64,000 nucleotides of DNA from Flavobacterium sedimenticola (GTDB lineage Bacteria > Bacteroidota > Bacteroidia > Flavobacteriales > Flavobacteriaceae), in contig NZ_JASGBP010000011.1 in NCBI RefSeq assembly GCF_030053345.1, positions 1 through 64,000 on the forward strand. Reading direction: 5' to 3'. A model generated the notes under the pieces. That model was not told the origin of the DNA, ran no database searches, and worked only from the letters and a program-made list of their open reading frames with translations. The position numbers and the translations under genes were made by a program. This document shows, one piece after another, positions 17,135-25,072 of this stretch; position 1 is the first letter of the stretch, and each line of letters begins with the position of its first letter.

Positions 17135-18454
17135 ATGACCAAAAAAATCGCCTTATCGTTCCTTATTTTATGTACTACTTTCAGTGCATTCGCTCAAACA
17201 TTCAACACGGCTAAACTCGACAGTTTATTCTCGGTTTTGGAGGCCAAAGACAAATACATGGGCAGTATTGCCATCAGTGAAAACGGAAAAACCATTTTTG
17301 CCAAAACCATCGGTAAAGCCGATGTTGCCGGCGGCAAAGAGGCTACAAGTGCTACGAAATACCGCATTGGTTCTATTTCAAAAACCTTTACGGCTTGCTT
17401 AATTTTTAAAGCGGTGGAAGAAGGTAAATTGGATTTAAATAAAACCATAGAGGGCTATTTCCCGGCAATACAAAATGCTTCTAAAATTACCATCAGTAAT
17501 TTATTAAATCACCGCAGCGGCATTCACAGTTTTACCGATGATGAAGATTATTTGTCTTACAACACCAAACCCATTTCCGAAAAAGAGATGGTGGCACTCA
17601 TAGCCAAAGGAAAAACGGAGTTTGAACCGAATTCCAAAGCAGAATACAGCAATTCTAATTATGTGTTACTGAGTTATATCTTGGAAAAGATTTATAAGAA
17701 GCCCTATGCCCTGCTCGTTGATGCTAAAATTGGCAAACCACTCGGACTGAAAAATACGTATTTTGGTGGTAAAACCAATATTGCCAACAACGAATGTTAT
17801 TCCTATACCTTCGACGGTTCGTGGCAAAAAGAGACCGAAACGGACATGTCGGTTCCCATGGGTGCCGGTGCTTTAGTTTCGAATCCTGCCGATTTGACGA
17901 AATTTATAGAGGCTTTGTTTGCCGGAAAAATCATTTCCCAAAAGAGTTTGGATCAAATGATAACCATACAAGACAATTACGGTATGGGGATATTCCAAGT
18001 GCCGTTTTATGAGAATAAGGGTTATGGACATACCGGTGGTATCGATGGTTTTTCTTCTTCGGTTTCGTATTTTCCCACAAGTAAATTAGCTATTGCCGTG
18101 GCCTCAAACGGGAATACGTACGATAACAATCAAATTTTAATTTGTGCATTGAGCAGTTATTTCGGTAAGCCTTTCAAAGTACCATCCTTCAATACTATTG
18201 AGGTAAAGCCAGAAGATTTAGACTTATACGTCGGCGAATACAGTTCACCCGAAATTCCGTTAATCATTACCATTCGCAAAGAAGGAAATACCATAACGGC
18301 TCAGGCAACCGGTCAAAATGCCTTTCCGTTGGATGCGGTGCGTAAAGATGTTTTTGAATTTCCATTGGCCGGCATCAAATTAGAATTCAATACAGCCGAC
18401 AAACAAATGACCTTAGACCAAGGCGGCATGAAACTCGTCATGACCAAAAAGTAG
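17135..18454 (+). CDS. secreted serine hydrolase (beta-lactamase class C / S12 family)
   Basis: This 439-residue protein has a signal peptide ending SAFAQ (1-21). The S12 catalytic elements are SISK (nucleophile Ser80, Lys83), the Tyr-x-Asn triad YSN in AEYSNSNYVLL, and HTGG in GYGHTGGIDGF. A C-terminal domain of about 100 residues, rich in strands (LDLYVGEYSSPEIPL), resembles the DUF3471-type appendage of these proteins. It probably acts as a D-alanyl-D-amino-acid peptidase or esterase in the periplasm; nothing marks it as a resistance beta-lactamase. It may share a transcript with the LtaS-like gene upstream. Confidence 0.9.
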   Translation: MTKKIALSFLILCTTFSAFAQTFNTAKLDSLFSVLEAKDKYMGSIAISENGKTIFAKTIGKADVAGGKEATSATKYRIGSISKTFTACLIFKAVEEGKLDLNKTIEGYFPAIQNASKITISNLLNHRSGIHSFTDDEDYLSYNTKPISEKEMVALIAKGKTEFEPNSKAEYSNSNYVLLSYILEKIYKKPYALLVDAKIGKPLGLKNTYFGGKTNIANNECYSYTFDGSWQKETETDMSVPMGAGALVSNPADLTKFIEALFAGKIISQKSLDQMITIQDNYGMGIFQVPFYENKGYGHTGGIDGFSSSVSYFPTSKLAIAVASNGNTYDNNQILICALSSYFGKPFKVPSFNTIEVKPEDLDLYVGEYSSPEIPLIITIRKEGNTITAQATGQNAFPLDAVRKDVFEFPLAGIKLEFNTADKQMTLDQGGMKLVMTKK

Positions 18455-18480
18455 TTGTTCTATTTGAAGCACATTGGCCC

Positions 18481-19203
18481 ATGTTCAGACATCAAGGTAA
18501 AGCAAGAACCTTTCTTCACAATCTCCGATTGGCAGCTTTACTGTCTTTGGTGGCCGGCATTGTCAATGTTACCGGAGTCTTGGCGTTGCAAACCCTGACG
18601 ACCAATGTTACCGGTCATTTTGCCTATTTTGCCGAAGAGATTACCAAGCACAATTACGGTATTGCCGTTACTTTTTTGTTTTTTACTTTTTGCTTTTTGT
18701 TGGGTTCTTTTACAGCAAGCACTTTGGTAGAGATGGTACTGAAACGGAAACCCCGATTGGCTTATGTGGTACCCATAACCCTTGAAATTAGTATTCTGAC
18801 TGCTGTAGCTCTGTTTTTGGCACCGGCAAGTATTGCTTTTTGGCAAGGTAAAGCCGCTGCCTTTTTACTGTTATTTGCTATGGGAGTTCAAAATTCCCTG
18901 GTGACCAAAGTGTCGCAGTCTACCGTGAGAACTACACATCTAACGGGCTTGTTCACCGATTTAGGTATCGAGCTGTCGCAATTGTTTTTTTACAAGAAAG
19001 AGGAACAGCAACGCAAATTGAAAAATAACATTTACTTGCGATTTTCGATTATTGCCTTCTTTTTTATAGGTTGTGTTTTAGGGGGATTTGTGTATGGTTC
19101 CGCCGGAATCAGAACATTGTTTTTGGCTTCGGCCATATTAGTGATTGCGCTGTATTACGATTATATTCGCCTCAAGATTTATTCGATTACCCGAGTGCAC
19201 TAA
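18481..19203 (+). CDS. DUF1275 (YoaK-type) membrane protein
   Basis: This 240-residue protein has six hydrophobic segments. It contains the DUF1275 signature VAGIVNVTGVLAL near residues 20-32, NVTGHFAYFAEEI (about 42-54), and a second family block GVQNSLVTKVSQSTVRTTHLT (about 136-156). The family sits in the inner membrane and is of unknown function. The gene starts 26 bases after the serine hydrolase stop and is followed 18 bases later by DUF2809, forming a short plus-strand run. Confidence 0.88.
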   Translation: MFRHQGKARTFLHNLRLAALLSLVAGIVNVTGVLALQTLTTNVTGHFAYFAEEITKHNYGIAVTFLFFTFCFLLGSFTASTLVEMVLKRKPRLAYVVPITLEISILTAVALFLAPASIAFWQGKAAAFLLLFAMGVQNSLVTKVSQSTVRTTHLTGLFTDLGIELSQLFFYKKEEQQRKLKNNIYLRFSIIAFFFIGCVLGGFVYGSAGIRTLFLASAILVIALYYDYIRLKIYSITRVH

Positions 19204-19221
19204 TTCAATTCATTCGTATTG

Positions 19222-19602
19222 ATGTTTACTTTTTCGAAAAGTTATTTTATGCTGACCCTACTCCTTTTCGGTATAGAAGTGTGCATTGCCCTATTCGTTC
19301 ACGATGGTTTTATTCGTCCGTATTTGGGCGATGTTTTGGTGGTTATGTTGATCTATTGTTTTGTAAAAACGTTTGTAAAAGTGGCTGTCCCGAAAGCCGC
19401 TTTGGGCGTACTTTTGTTTTCTTTCGGAATCGAATTCCTGCAGTATGCTAACATTATTGAGACGCTGGGTTTGCAGGACAACAAGCTGGCTCGTACCGTC
19501 ATCGGCACTTCGTTTGCTTGGGAAGATTTGGTAGCCTATGTTGCCGGAATACTATTGGTGATAGCCGTTGAAAAAAGGGTTACGAGAAATCGTTTAGAGT
19601 AA
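19222..19602 (+). CDS. DUF2809 membrane protein
   Basis: This 126-residue protein has four hydrophobic segments. The conserved patterns RPYLGDVLVVMLIYCFVKTF and GIEFLQYANIIETLG, then GTSFAWEDLVAYVAGI, are those of DUF2809. The family resembles VanZ-like small membrane proteins and its role is unknown. The ATG at 19222 is chosen over an in-frame TTG three bases earlier. Its 3' end overlaps the convergent VWA-protein gene by 9 bases. Confidence 0.87.
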   Translation: MFTFSKSYFMLTLLLFGIEVCIALFVHDGFIRPYLGDVLVVMLIYCFVKTFVKVAVPKAALGVLLFSFGIEFLQYANIIETLGLQDNKLARTVIGTSFAWEDLVAYVAGILLVIAVEKRVTRNRLE

Positions 19603-21621
19603 TCCGTTGTACTTTCGGATAAACCATTCTGCCGTTAAAGTGGCCGCCAACAACACCAACAACCAAATCCAATCCAACAACGGCGATTTTTTGGTAATCA
19701 CTTTTTGAACGGCTTTGTAACTTTCATCAGCGGTCAGTTGCTGAATCAAATTGTCCACTTGATTGGGTAAATACGCTTTTCCTTGCGTTTGTTGGGCTAA
19801 TTGATTGAGTTTATTCCAATCGGGATTCACAAACTGTTTTTCAATATCGAAATCCAAGACCTCAAATCCGCCCGAATAAGTTGAATTGGAATTCAATTCT
19901 TTTACGGTGAACGTATAATTTCCGGCGGATAAACCGTCTAAGTTGACTTGAAACGTATTGGTTGCCTTTAATAAATCATACTTTTTAACTTGCTTGGTTT
20001 TAGTATTGGTAACCGCAATGGTGAGTCGCGCTTTTTCGTCTAACTCATAGTTTTTATTAAAATATTGGGCGGTGATTTCGATACCTTCTCCCGAATTGTA
20101 AAACCGTTCATGAGTTACTATTAACGATTTTCGCGCATTGTTGGAGACCAAATACTGTATGGTTTTATCGGCAAATACATCAAAATCGGCAAAGCTTTTT
20201 TGGCTTAAATAACTTTCTGCACGCCATTTCCAGAGGTTTTCACCAAACAAATACGCCGCACGGTTGCCTTGTGTTTCGGCAAAAGAAAACAAAGGTTGAT
20301 TGATATTCACACCGCGAATGGTAGCTTCCAACAAGGTGTTGGTGTTTGTTTTGGCTTCTATTTTGCCAAACGGATTTTCCAATGGCGGAAACTGCGCAAA
20401 CCCGATATTGTCTAACGCAAATAAATTGAATTGCGCATTGAAATTGGGGCGAAAATCTTCCTTTTGAGAACTCATCTTAAACTGAAAGACCGTTTGATTT
20501 TGGTTCAGGAAATTAAAATCGGTATCGTTTCCGGTAATAATCCACGTATTGATTTTGGCGTTTTTATTCTGTTCGAAAACCGATTTGAATGCGGTTGTTG
20601 GTTGGTATAAAATCAGGATATTGTAATTTTCTAAATCACTGATTTGATTTGGTTTAAGTAAGGTTACTTTTCGCTGTGCATTAGACTCAATACTGCGTTT
20701 TAAAGCACCTAAGTCGGGATGCGACATCTCGGCTACCAACGCCACTTCTGTCTTTTGATCGATGACTTCCACCGCAAAATTTTTGGTGTTGTTGTAGGTG
20801 TTCTTTTCTTGCTCTTTGGAAGTTACAGTTGCTTTTAACACCTGAAGCCCGACTTTGTCTGCCGGTAATAAGACCTCAATGATTGCCGATTTTTTGTCTG
20901 GCGAAAATGCCACGGTTTGCTCATTTAAAACCGAATTACCTTGGGTAATTTTAAACGAAGCATTGATGGCTTTCGTTCCGGCATAGTTTAAGAAGACTTC
21001 CACCGGATATTTGTTTTTGTGGAAGGCATACTTGTTCACATTTAGTTGCGCAATTCTCAAATCCAAATAGGTGGTTGTATCGCCTACGACTAACGGATAT
21101 ACTTTGTTATTGGGATCAAAACCGAAAACATAATCTTCCCCCGACGTCTGATTGCCATCTGAAATTAAAACTGTCGGAAATGATTGGTTTTTATAGATAT
21201 TTTTGAGGTTTTTGGCCACCATATCCATTTGCGATTGTTTTCCTTTGAAATCAAGGGTATCCGAAGGCAAAAAGTCCTCATCAAACTGATAGGTTTGCAC
21301 CTCAAATTTAGCATTCAGCGCATCGTTATTTTTGAGCTTATCCCATACTTCCAAAGCCTGTTTATCGGCTTTCAAGTCGGCTATCGAAGCCGAGTTGTCT
21401 ATCACAATCGGCAGCGGAACTTTGGTGGTTTCCACTGTTTTCCGGGTAATAATGGGATTGATGAACAGCAACAATACCCCAAACACGGTCAGGAAACGTA
21501 AAAAAGCCAAAAGCAATGTCACTCTCGACCGGCTTTTGGCTTTGTATAGGTATTGGAAAAATGACACAGCAAACGCTATTCCCAAGGCAAGTACGATCAG
21601 TAAAACAGTGTTGGTGGTCAT
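19594..21621 (-). CDS. membrane protein with von Willebrand-like domain
   Basis: This 675-residue protein has two N-terminal TM segments (about 5-25 and 38-58) and one near the C-terminus (about 645-668). Between them is a VWA-like region starting PIVIDNSASI (about 72-81), which carries the DxSxS MIDAS motif, followed by VLISDGNQTSGEDY (about 152-165). Beta-rich domains fill the rest. It belongs to the flavobacterial family of membrane VWA proteins with an amidotransferase-like middle region. The function is not established; a periplasmic scaffold or sensor role is possible. It is convergent with DUF2809, overlapping by 9 bases. Confidence 0.82.
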   Translation of the reverse strand: MTTNTVLLIVLALGIAFAVSFFQYLYKAKSRSRVTLLLAFLRFLTVFGVLLLFINPIITRKTVETTKVPLPIVIDNSASIADLKADKQALEVWDKLKNNDALNAKFEVQTYQFDEDFLPSDTLDFKGKQSQMDMVAKNLKNIYKNQSFPTVLISDGNQTSGEDYVFGFDPNNKVYPLVVGDTTTYLDLRIAQLNVNKYAFHKNKYPVEVFLNYAGTKAINASFKITQGNSVLNEQTVAFSPDKKSAIIEVLLPADKVGLQVLKATVTSKEQEKNTYNNTKNFAVEVIDQKTEVALVAEMSHPDLGALKRSIESNAQRKVTLLKPNQISDLENYNILILYQPTTAFKSVFEQNKNAKINTWIITGNDTDFNFLNQNQTVFQFKMSSQKEDFRPNFNAQFNLFALDNIGFAQFPPLENPFGKIEAKTNTNTLLEATIRGVNINQPLFSFAETQGNRAAYLFGENLWKWRAESYLSQKSFADFDVFADKTIQYLVSNNARKSLIVTHERFYNSGEGIEITAQYFNKNYELDEKARLTIAVTNTKTKQVKKYDLLKATNTFQVNLDGLSAGNYTFTVKELNSNSTYSGGFEVLDFDIEKQFVNPDWNKLNQLAQQTQGKAYLPNQVDNLIQQLTADESYKAVQKVITKKSPLLDWIWLLVLLAATLTAEWFIRKYNGLL

Positions 21622-21628
21622 TTTTTAT

Positions 21629-21708
21629 AGTGTTCAGTGTTCAGTGTTCAGTGTCCAGTGGTCAATATATCAGGATTTCCGACTACTAATTACTGAACAC
21701 TGCCAACT
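21629..21708. repeat. hairpin repeat, copy A (7-bp-unit array plus inverted arm)
   Basis: Five head-to-tail 7-base units of type AGTGTTC run from 21629 to 21663; the last two are AGTGTCC and AGTGGTC. After about 28 bases comes an inverted arm ACTGAACACTG (21692-21702), the exact reverse complement of CAGTGTTCAGT at 21635-21645. It lies between the four-helix-bundle gene stop (21714) and the VWA gene start (21621). It belongs to the same family as the element at 31203-31276. Confidence 0.85.
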
Positions 21709-21713
21709 TTTTA

Positions 21714-22085
21714 TTAATTCGTTTTTACTCCAAACTTATTGGGATTTACTATCATAAAATTAATGAGCTTTCCAACTTCTAAACTATAATTAACAAGTTC
21801 CTCGTAAGCAATTTGATTAATATAATTGCATTTAAAAGCAAATTCTAACCAAACTTGTGTTTCCGAATTTTCTGCGTCACTATCAGTCAGTTTACTATGA
21901 AAGCTCTTCGGGTAAATTCTTTTTCGGTAAGCTTCAGCGATATTGGCAGGAACGCTTCTTGATGAACGTCTGATTTGATCAGTCAATGAGTAGGTTTCTT
22001 CTTTTGGAAAAGACTTAGAAATTTCAAAAACACGCATAGCCAACTCAAATGATTTTTGATAAGCTAACAAATCTTGAAACATCAT
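21714..22085 (-). CDS. four-helix-bundle protein (S23/Avd-like)
   Basis: This 123-residue, all-helical protein carries the family block SLTDQIRRSSRSVPANIAEA (about 38-57), typical of the S23/bIVS/Avd four-helix-bundle family. Relatives are encoded inside intervening sequences of 23S rRNA genes or accompany retroelements as accessory variability determinants. This copy stands alone, with no rRNA, reverse transcriptase or variable-protein gene nearby. It is bracketed by repeat elements at 21629-21708 and 22108-22146 that share sequence with each other, so gene plus flanks may form one mobile or once-mobile unit. Related proteins form pentamers that bind nucleic acid; a role here is unknown. Confidence 0.9.
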   Translation of the reverse strand: MMFQDLLAYQKSFELAMRVFEISKSFPKEETYSLTDQIRRSSRSVPANIAEAYRKRIYPKSFHSKLTDSDAENSETQVWLEFAFKCNYINQIAYEELVNYSLEVGKLINFMIVNPNKFGVKTN

Positions 22086-22107
22086 AAAAAATATTTTAGA
22101 AACACTT

Positions 22108-22146
22108 AATTACTGAAAACTGACCACTGATCTCTGCCTACTTTTT
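22108..22146. repeat. repeat arm, copy B, on the 5' side of the four-helix-bundle gene
   Basis: TTAATTACTGAAAACTGACC followed by CACTGATCTCTGCCTACTTT matches the right arm of copy A (CTAATTACTGAACACTGCCA then ACTTTTT) with an insertion. Together with copy A it encloses the four-helix-bundle gene. It abuts the fabG stop codon at 22147. Confidence 0.65.
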
Positions 22147-22893
22147 TTAAGTCAGCATTCCGCCGCAAACATTCAACACTTGTCCCGAAACGTAGGCACT
22201 CATATCGGAAGCGAAGAACAAACAAGCATTCGCAACATCCTCCGGAGTTCCGCCGCGTTTTAACGGAATGGAATCTCTCCAACCTTGTACTACGTCGTCA
22301 TTTAGTTTGGCGGTCATTTCAGTTTCAATAAAACCCGGTGCAATGGCATTGCAACGGATATTTCTCGAACCTAATTCTAAGGCAACCGATTTGGTAAACC
22401 CAATCATACCGGCTTTGGAAGCCGCATAATTGGCTTGTCCGGCATTCCCTTTTACACCAACCACAGAACTCATATTTACAATAGAACCTTTGCGGTTTTT
22501 AAGCATGATTTTCTGAACAGCTTTGGTCATATTGAACACCGATTTTAAGTTGATTTCAATTACTTTATCAAAATCTTCTTCGCTCATACGCATCAAAAGG
22601 TTGTCTTTGGTGATTCCGGCATTATTAATAAGAACATCTACAGTACCAAACTCGGCTATGACATCATCCACTAATTTTTGAGCTTCGTTGAAATCGGCTG
22701 CATTCGATTGGTATCCTTTGGCTTTGATACCCATTGCGGCTAATTCGTTTTCCAATGCCAAAGCGCTTTCGGCAGAAGAACTATAAGTAAAAGCCACATG
22801 GGCTCCGTGTTGTGCAAAAACTTTAGCGATTCCGCTACCGATTCCTCTGCTGGCTCCGGTGATGATGGCTACTTTTCCTTCTAATAATTTCAT
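22147..22893 (-). CDS. fabG: 3-oxoacyl-[acyl-carrier-protein] reductase FabG
   Basis: This 248-residue short-chain dehydrogenase uses NADPH to reduce 3-oxoacyl-ACP in fatty acid elongation. It shows the cofactor loop TGASRGIG (12-19), the NNAG motif, and the catalytic Ser-Tyr-Lys set in NMSSVVG and YAASKAG. The downstream IAPGFIETEMTAKL and a C-terminus ending VLNVCGGMLT are also typical of FabG. The frame is open back to 22935, but the extra 14 residues (MGSVCSGINQIFYP) do not fit the family and the ATG at 22893 is the start. A -7-like TATATTTG (minus, 22979-22972) lies about 80 bases upstream. Confidence 0.93.
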   Translation of the reverse strand: MKLLEGKVAIITGASRGIGSGIAKVFAQHGAHVAFTYSSSAESALALENELAAMGIKAKGYQSNAADFNEAQKLVDDVIAEFGTVDVLINNAGITKDNLLMRMSEEDFDKVIEINLKSVFNMTKAVQKIMLKNRKGSIVNMSSVVGVKGNAGQANYAASKAGMIGFTKSVALELGSRNIRCNAIAPGFIETEMTAKLNDDVVQGWRDSIPLKRGGTPEDVANACLFFASDMSAYVSGQVLNVCGGMLT

Positions 22894-22971
22894 AGGATAA
22901 AAAATTTGATTTATTCCGCTACACACACTACCCATTTAGTTGTGTCGCGGATGATTATTGTAATGAAAGGT

Positions 22972-22979
22972 CAAATATA
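22972..22979 (-). promoter_or_regulatory. candidate -7 element for fabG
   Basis: Minus-strand TATATTTG is a full match to TAnnTTTG, about 80 bases before the fabG ATG. No TTG lies at the right distance, so only half of the promoter is supported. Confidence 0.35.
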
Positions 22980-22994
22980 ACAATAATTTAAAGG

Positions 22995-23025
22995 TTGAAA
23001 AAAAATCAATCACTTTAAACCTTTG
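22995..23025 (+). promoter_or_regulatory. candidate promoter of the ECF sigma operon
   Basis: TTG (22995-22997), a 20-base spacer and AACCTTTG (23018-23025, one mismatch to TAnnTTTG) precede the sigma-factor ATG at 23064 by about 40 bases. If the operon is autoregulated, a different ECF-type promoter could overlap this site. Confidence 0.35.
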
Positions 23026-23063
23026 TTATTTCTCAAAGTCTTAAAGAAATCATAAAATTGCAG

Positions 23064-23615
23064 ATGCAACAGCCAAACGCCGCTTTTAAAAGCATGTACC
23101 AAGAATACAAAACCCTTGTATTCAACATGGCGTTGCATTATTTGCAAAACCGGGAAGATGCTGAGGAAGTTACCCAAGATGTGTTTGTAAAAGTTTACCA
23201 TTCGCTCGATACCTTTAATCATCAATCGTCGCCTAAAACTTGGTTATATCGCATTACCATCAATCAGTGTTTGGATGTTGTCAAAAAGAAAAACAGTCGC
23301 AAGCGGTTCTTTATTTTTGGTCCGAAAAGTCAAGACGAAAAAGAATATCTCAATGCCACCACCTTAGAACATCCCGGCATTTTGATGGAACACCGGGAAG
23401 ATGCTCAAATTCTTTTTGACGCCATCAATACCCTGACCGAAAATCAAAAGACTGCTTTCCTCCTATCTAAAGTAGAAGGGTTGCCTAATCCCGAAATTGC
23501 GGCTGTAATGGAAGTCAGTATTTCCGCTGTCGAGTCACTTGTGTTCAGAGCCAAAGCATCGCTTCAGGAAAAATTAGGGGAAAAATTTGAGACCTATCGC
23601 AAGAAAAAAAAATAA
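23064..23615 (+). CDS. ECF-type RNA polymerase sigma factor
   Basis: This 183-residue sigma-70 factor has region 2 (about 10-75, with QNREDAEEVTQDVFVKVYHS and KTWLYRITINQCLDVVKKK) and region 4 (about 120-175, with LTENQKTAFLLSKVEGLPNP then EIAAVMEVSISAVESLVFRA). It lacks sigma regions 1 and 3. The ATG at 23064 is used; the in-frame TTG at 23058 adds only two residues. It is followed by a 1-TM protein, a helical periplasmic protein, and MbnP/MbnH-like genes at very short spacings. That order suggests a trans-envelope signalling sigma factor for this block. See the CnrH/CnrY/CnrX comparison under findings. Confidence 0.92.
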   Translation: MQQPNAAFKSMYQEYKTLVFNMALHYLQNREDAEEVTQDVFVKVYHSLDTFNHQSSPKTWLYRITINQCLDVVKKKNSRKRFFIFGPKSQDEKEYLNATTLEHPGILMEHREDAQILFDAINTLTENQKTAFLLSKVEGLPNPEIAAVMEVSISAVESLVFRAKASLQEKLGEKFETYRKKKK

Positions 23616-23632
23616 TTTTCGTCTAACTGAAT

Positions 23633-23902
23633 ATGGAAAAAGAACAATGGATTCAAAAAATAATGAGCAGCACTAACGGCATGACAACTGTTGAGCCGAA
23701 TGACAATTTATTATCCACAATCCAAAAGAAAATACAGCAGCAAAACAAAGTATCACCCAAAACCGTTTGGATGACCGCTGCTTCTATTGCGGCCTTGATT
23801 GCCATCAATATTTTTTTGTTAGGAAACCAAAACAAGCAAAAGGACAATACAACCGCTATTTATTTTGAAAATACTGTAAACCAAAGCAACCAACTTTATT
23901 AG
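23633..23902 (+). CDS. small single-TM protein, candidate anti-sigma factor
   Basis: This 89-residue protein has a polar N-terminal half, one TM helix (about 46-64, WMTAASIAALIAINIFLLG) and a short polar outer tail. It has no recognised family. Its size, topology (cytoplasmic N-terminus predicted) and position 17 bases after an ECF sigma gene fit a minimal anti-sigma factor such as CnrY. The functional call is inference from context. The next gene begins 5 bases after its stop. Confidence 0.7.
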   Translation: MEKEQWIQKIMSSTNGMTTVEPNDNLLSTIQKKIQQQNKVSPKTVWMTAASIAALIAINIFLLGNQNKQKDNTTAIYFENTVNQSNQLY

Positions 23903-23907
23903 AAGTT

Positions 23908-24393
23908 ATGGAGAAAACAAAGCTATTAACCATTGCAGTCATAGGATTATTGTTGCTCAATTTGGCAACTTTAAGTTTCCTGTTTTTGAGCGGCCCAAAA
24001 CCCGGTAAATTACCTCATAAAGGCAGACCCGAACCCAGAGAAATTATCATAGAGAAATTGCATTTTGATGCCAAACAGCAGCAGGAATATGACAAACTGA
24101 TTCAGTGGCATCGTGCTGAAATTGAACACTTGGATGATAATATCAGACACAAAAAATATTTGCTGTATACTTTTTTGTACAGGGATTCTACCGATGTAAA
24201 ATTAAAAGAACGAAAACAGGGTATTTTAAACGAATTGTCTTATTGGCAACAACAAGTTGAAGAGACTCATTTCAAACATTTTCAGGATATCCGAAATTTA
24301 TGTAATGCACAGCAACAAAAAGATTTTGACAGACTGATTAGCGAATTGCCAAAAATATTTGCGCCAAAACCTCGCGGACCAAGACATGACTAA
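23908..24393 (+). CDS. periplasmic helical metal-sensor-like protein (Spy/CpxP/CnrX type)
   Basis: This 161-residue protein has an N-terminal TM anchor (about 7-28) followed by a four-helix periplasmic domain. The helices carry spaced histidines: His68, His74 and His81 in QWHRAEIEHLDDNIRH, His121 and His124 in ETHFKHF, plus Cys132. The CnrX/heavy-metal-resistance family binds Ni, Co or Cu through His and Met on two such helices, which fits. The gene runs 5 bases after the anti-sigma candidate and overlaps the MbnP-like gene by 8 bases. A metal-sensing role is inference; the fold call is moderately secure. Confidence 0.75.
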   Translation: MEKTKLLTIAVIGLLLLNLATLSFLFLSGPKPGKLPHKGRPEPREIIIEKLHFDAKQQQEYDKLIQWHRAEIEHLDDNIRHKKYLLYTFLYRDSTDVKLKERKQGILNELSYWQQQVEETHFKHFQDIRNLCNAQQQKDFDRLISELPKIFAPKPRGPRHD

Positions 24394-25072
24394 AAGAAAA
24401 TATACCGTTTTGTTTTTGTTGTTTTGCTTTCAGTTATTTGCGCAAAGCAACGATTCGCTGAACGTTAATTTTAAAGTTGTTTTTGACCGATTTCCATTGG
24501 AACTAAACAAACGATATGTTAGCACTAAAAAAGACACCATAACTGTAACGGCTTTCAAATGTTACGTTTCGGATCTTGAAATCCAATTTGCTGACAAAAC
24601 CGTTTTCAAAGAAAAAAACAGCCATCACCTACTCGACTTAGCAAATCCGAGTTCGCTGCAAATCCCTATTACAAAGAACAGTGATAAAATAATTTCAAAA
24701 GTTACTTTCAATATCGGTATTGACAGTACAACTAATACTTCCGGCGCTTTGGGTGGCGATTTAGATCCGATTCAAGGAATGTATTGGGCATGGCAAAGCG
24801 GTTATGTCAATATGAAAATTGAAGGGCAAAGTCCAAGTTGTAAGACCAGGAAAAATCAATTCGAGTTCCATTTAGGCGGTTATTTACAGCCGTATAATGC
24901 GATGCGAAAAAAAGTAATTAATATCAATAATAAAAGCGATATTTCCATAAGCATTGATGTTTCCGTTTTTTTTGCCGAAGTCACTTTGGCTACAACAAAC
25001 TCAGTTATGATTCCCGGAAAAATCGCTATGGAATTAGCAGATTTAAGTAGTAAAATGTTTTATTCAGAATGA
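24386..25072 (+). CDS. MbnP-like copper-binding protein
   Basis: This 228-residue secreted protein has a signal peptide (1-19, ending QLFAQ). The MbnP-type features are CYVSDLEIQFADK (about 60-72), HHLLDLANPSS, and the diagnostic LDPIQGMYWAWQSGYVNMKI (about 128-147). It also has two cysteines (one in CKTRKNQ) and FHLGGY. In methanobactin operons MbnP binds copper after MbnH oxidises one of its Trp residues to kynurenine. This window has the same pair, but no methanobactin precursor or MbnB/C genes. The ATG at 24386 lies inside the 3' end of the sensor gene (8-base overlap); an in-frame upstream start is discarded because it lacks a signal peptide. It overlaps the MbnH-like gene by 4 bases (ATGA). 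Confidence 0.85.
   Translation: MTKRKYTVLFLLFCFQLFAQSNDSLNVNFKVVFDRFPLELNKRYVSTKKDTITVTAFKCYVSDLEIQFADKTVFKEKNSHHLLDLANPSSLQIPITKNSDKIISKVTFNIGIDSTTNTSGALGGDLDPIQGMYWAWQSGYVNMKIEGQSPSCKTRKNQFEFHLGGYLQPYNAMRKKVININNKSDISISIDVSVFFAEVTLATTNSVMIPGKIAMELADLSSKMFYSE

Noticed and set aside
17135..18454. Serine hydrolase as a beta-lactam resistance gene
   Set aside because: The S12 motifs are shared with peptidases and esterases, and the C-terminal extension is not found in AmpC enzymes.
21629..21663. Tandem 7-bp units as a CRISPR array
   Set aside because: Units are contiguous with no spacers and no cas genes are present.
21714..22085. S23-type gene as evidence of a 23S rRNA intervening sequence
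   Set aside because: No rRNA sequence flanks it; neighbours are protein genes.
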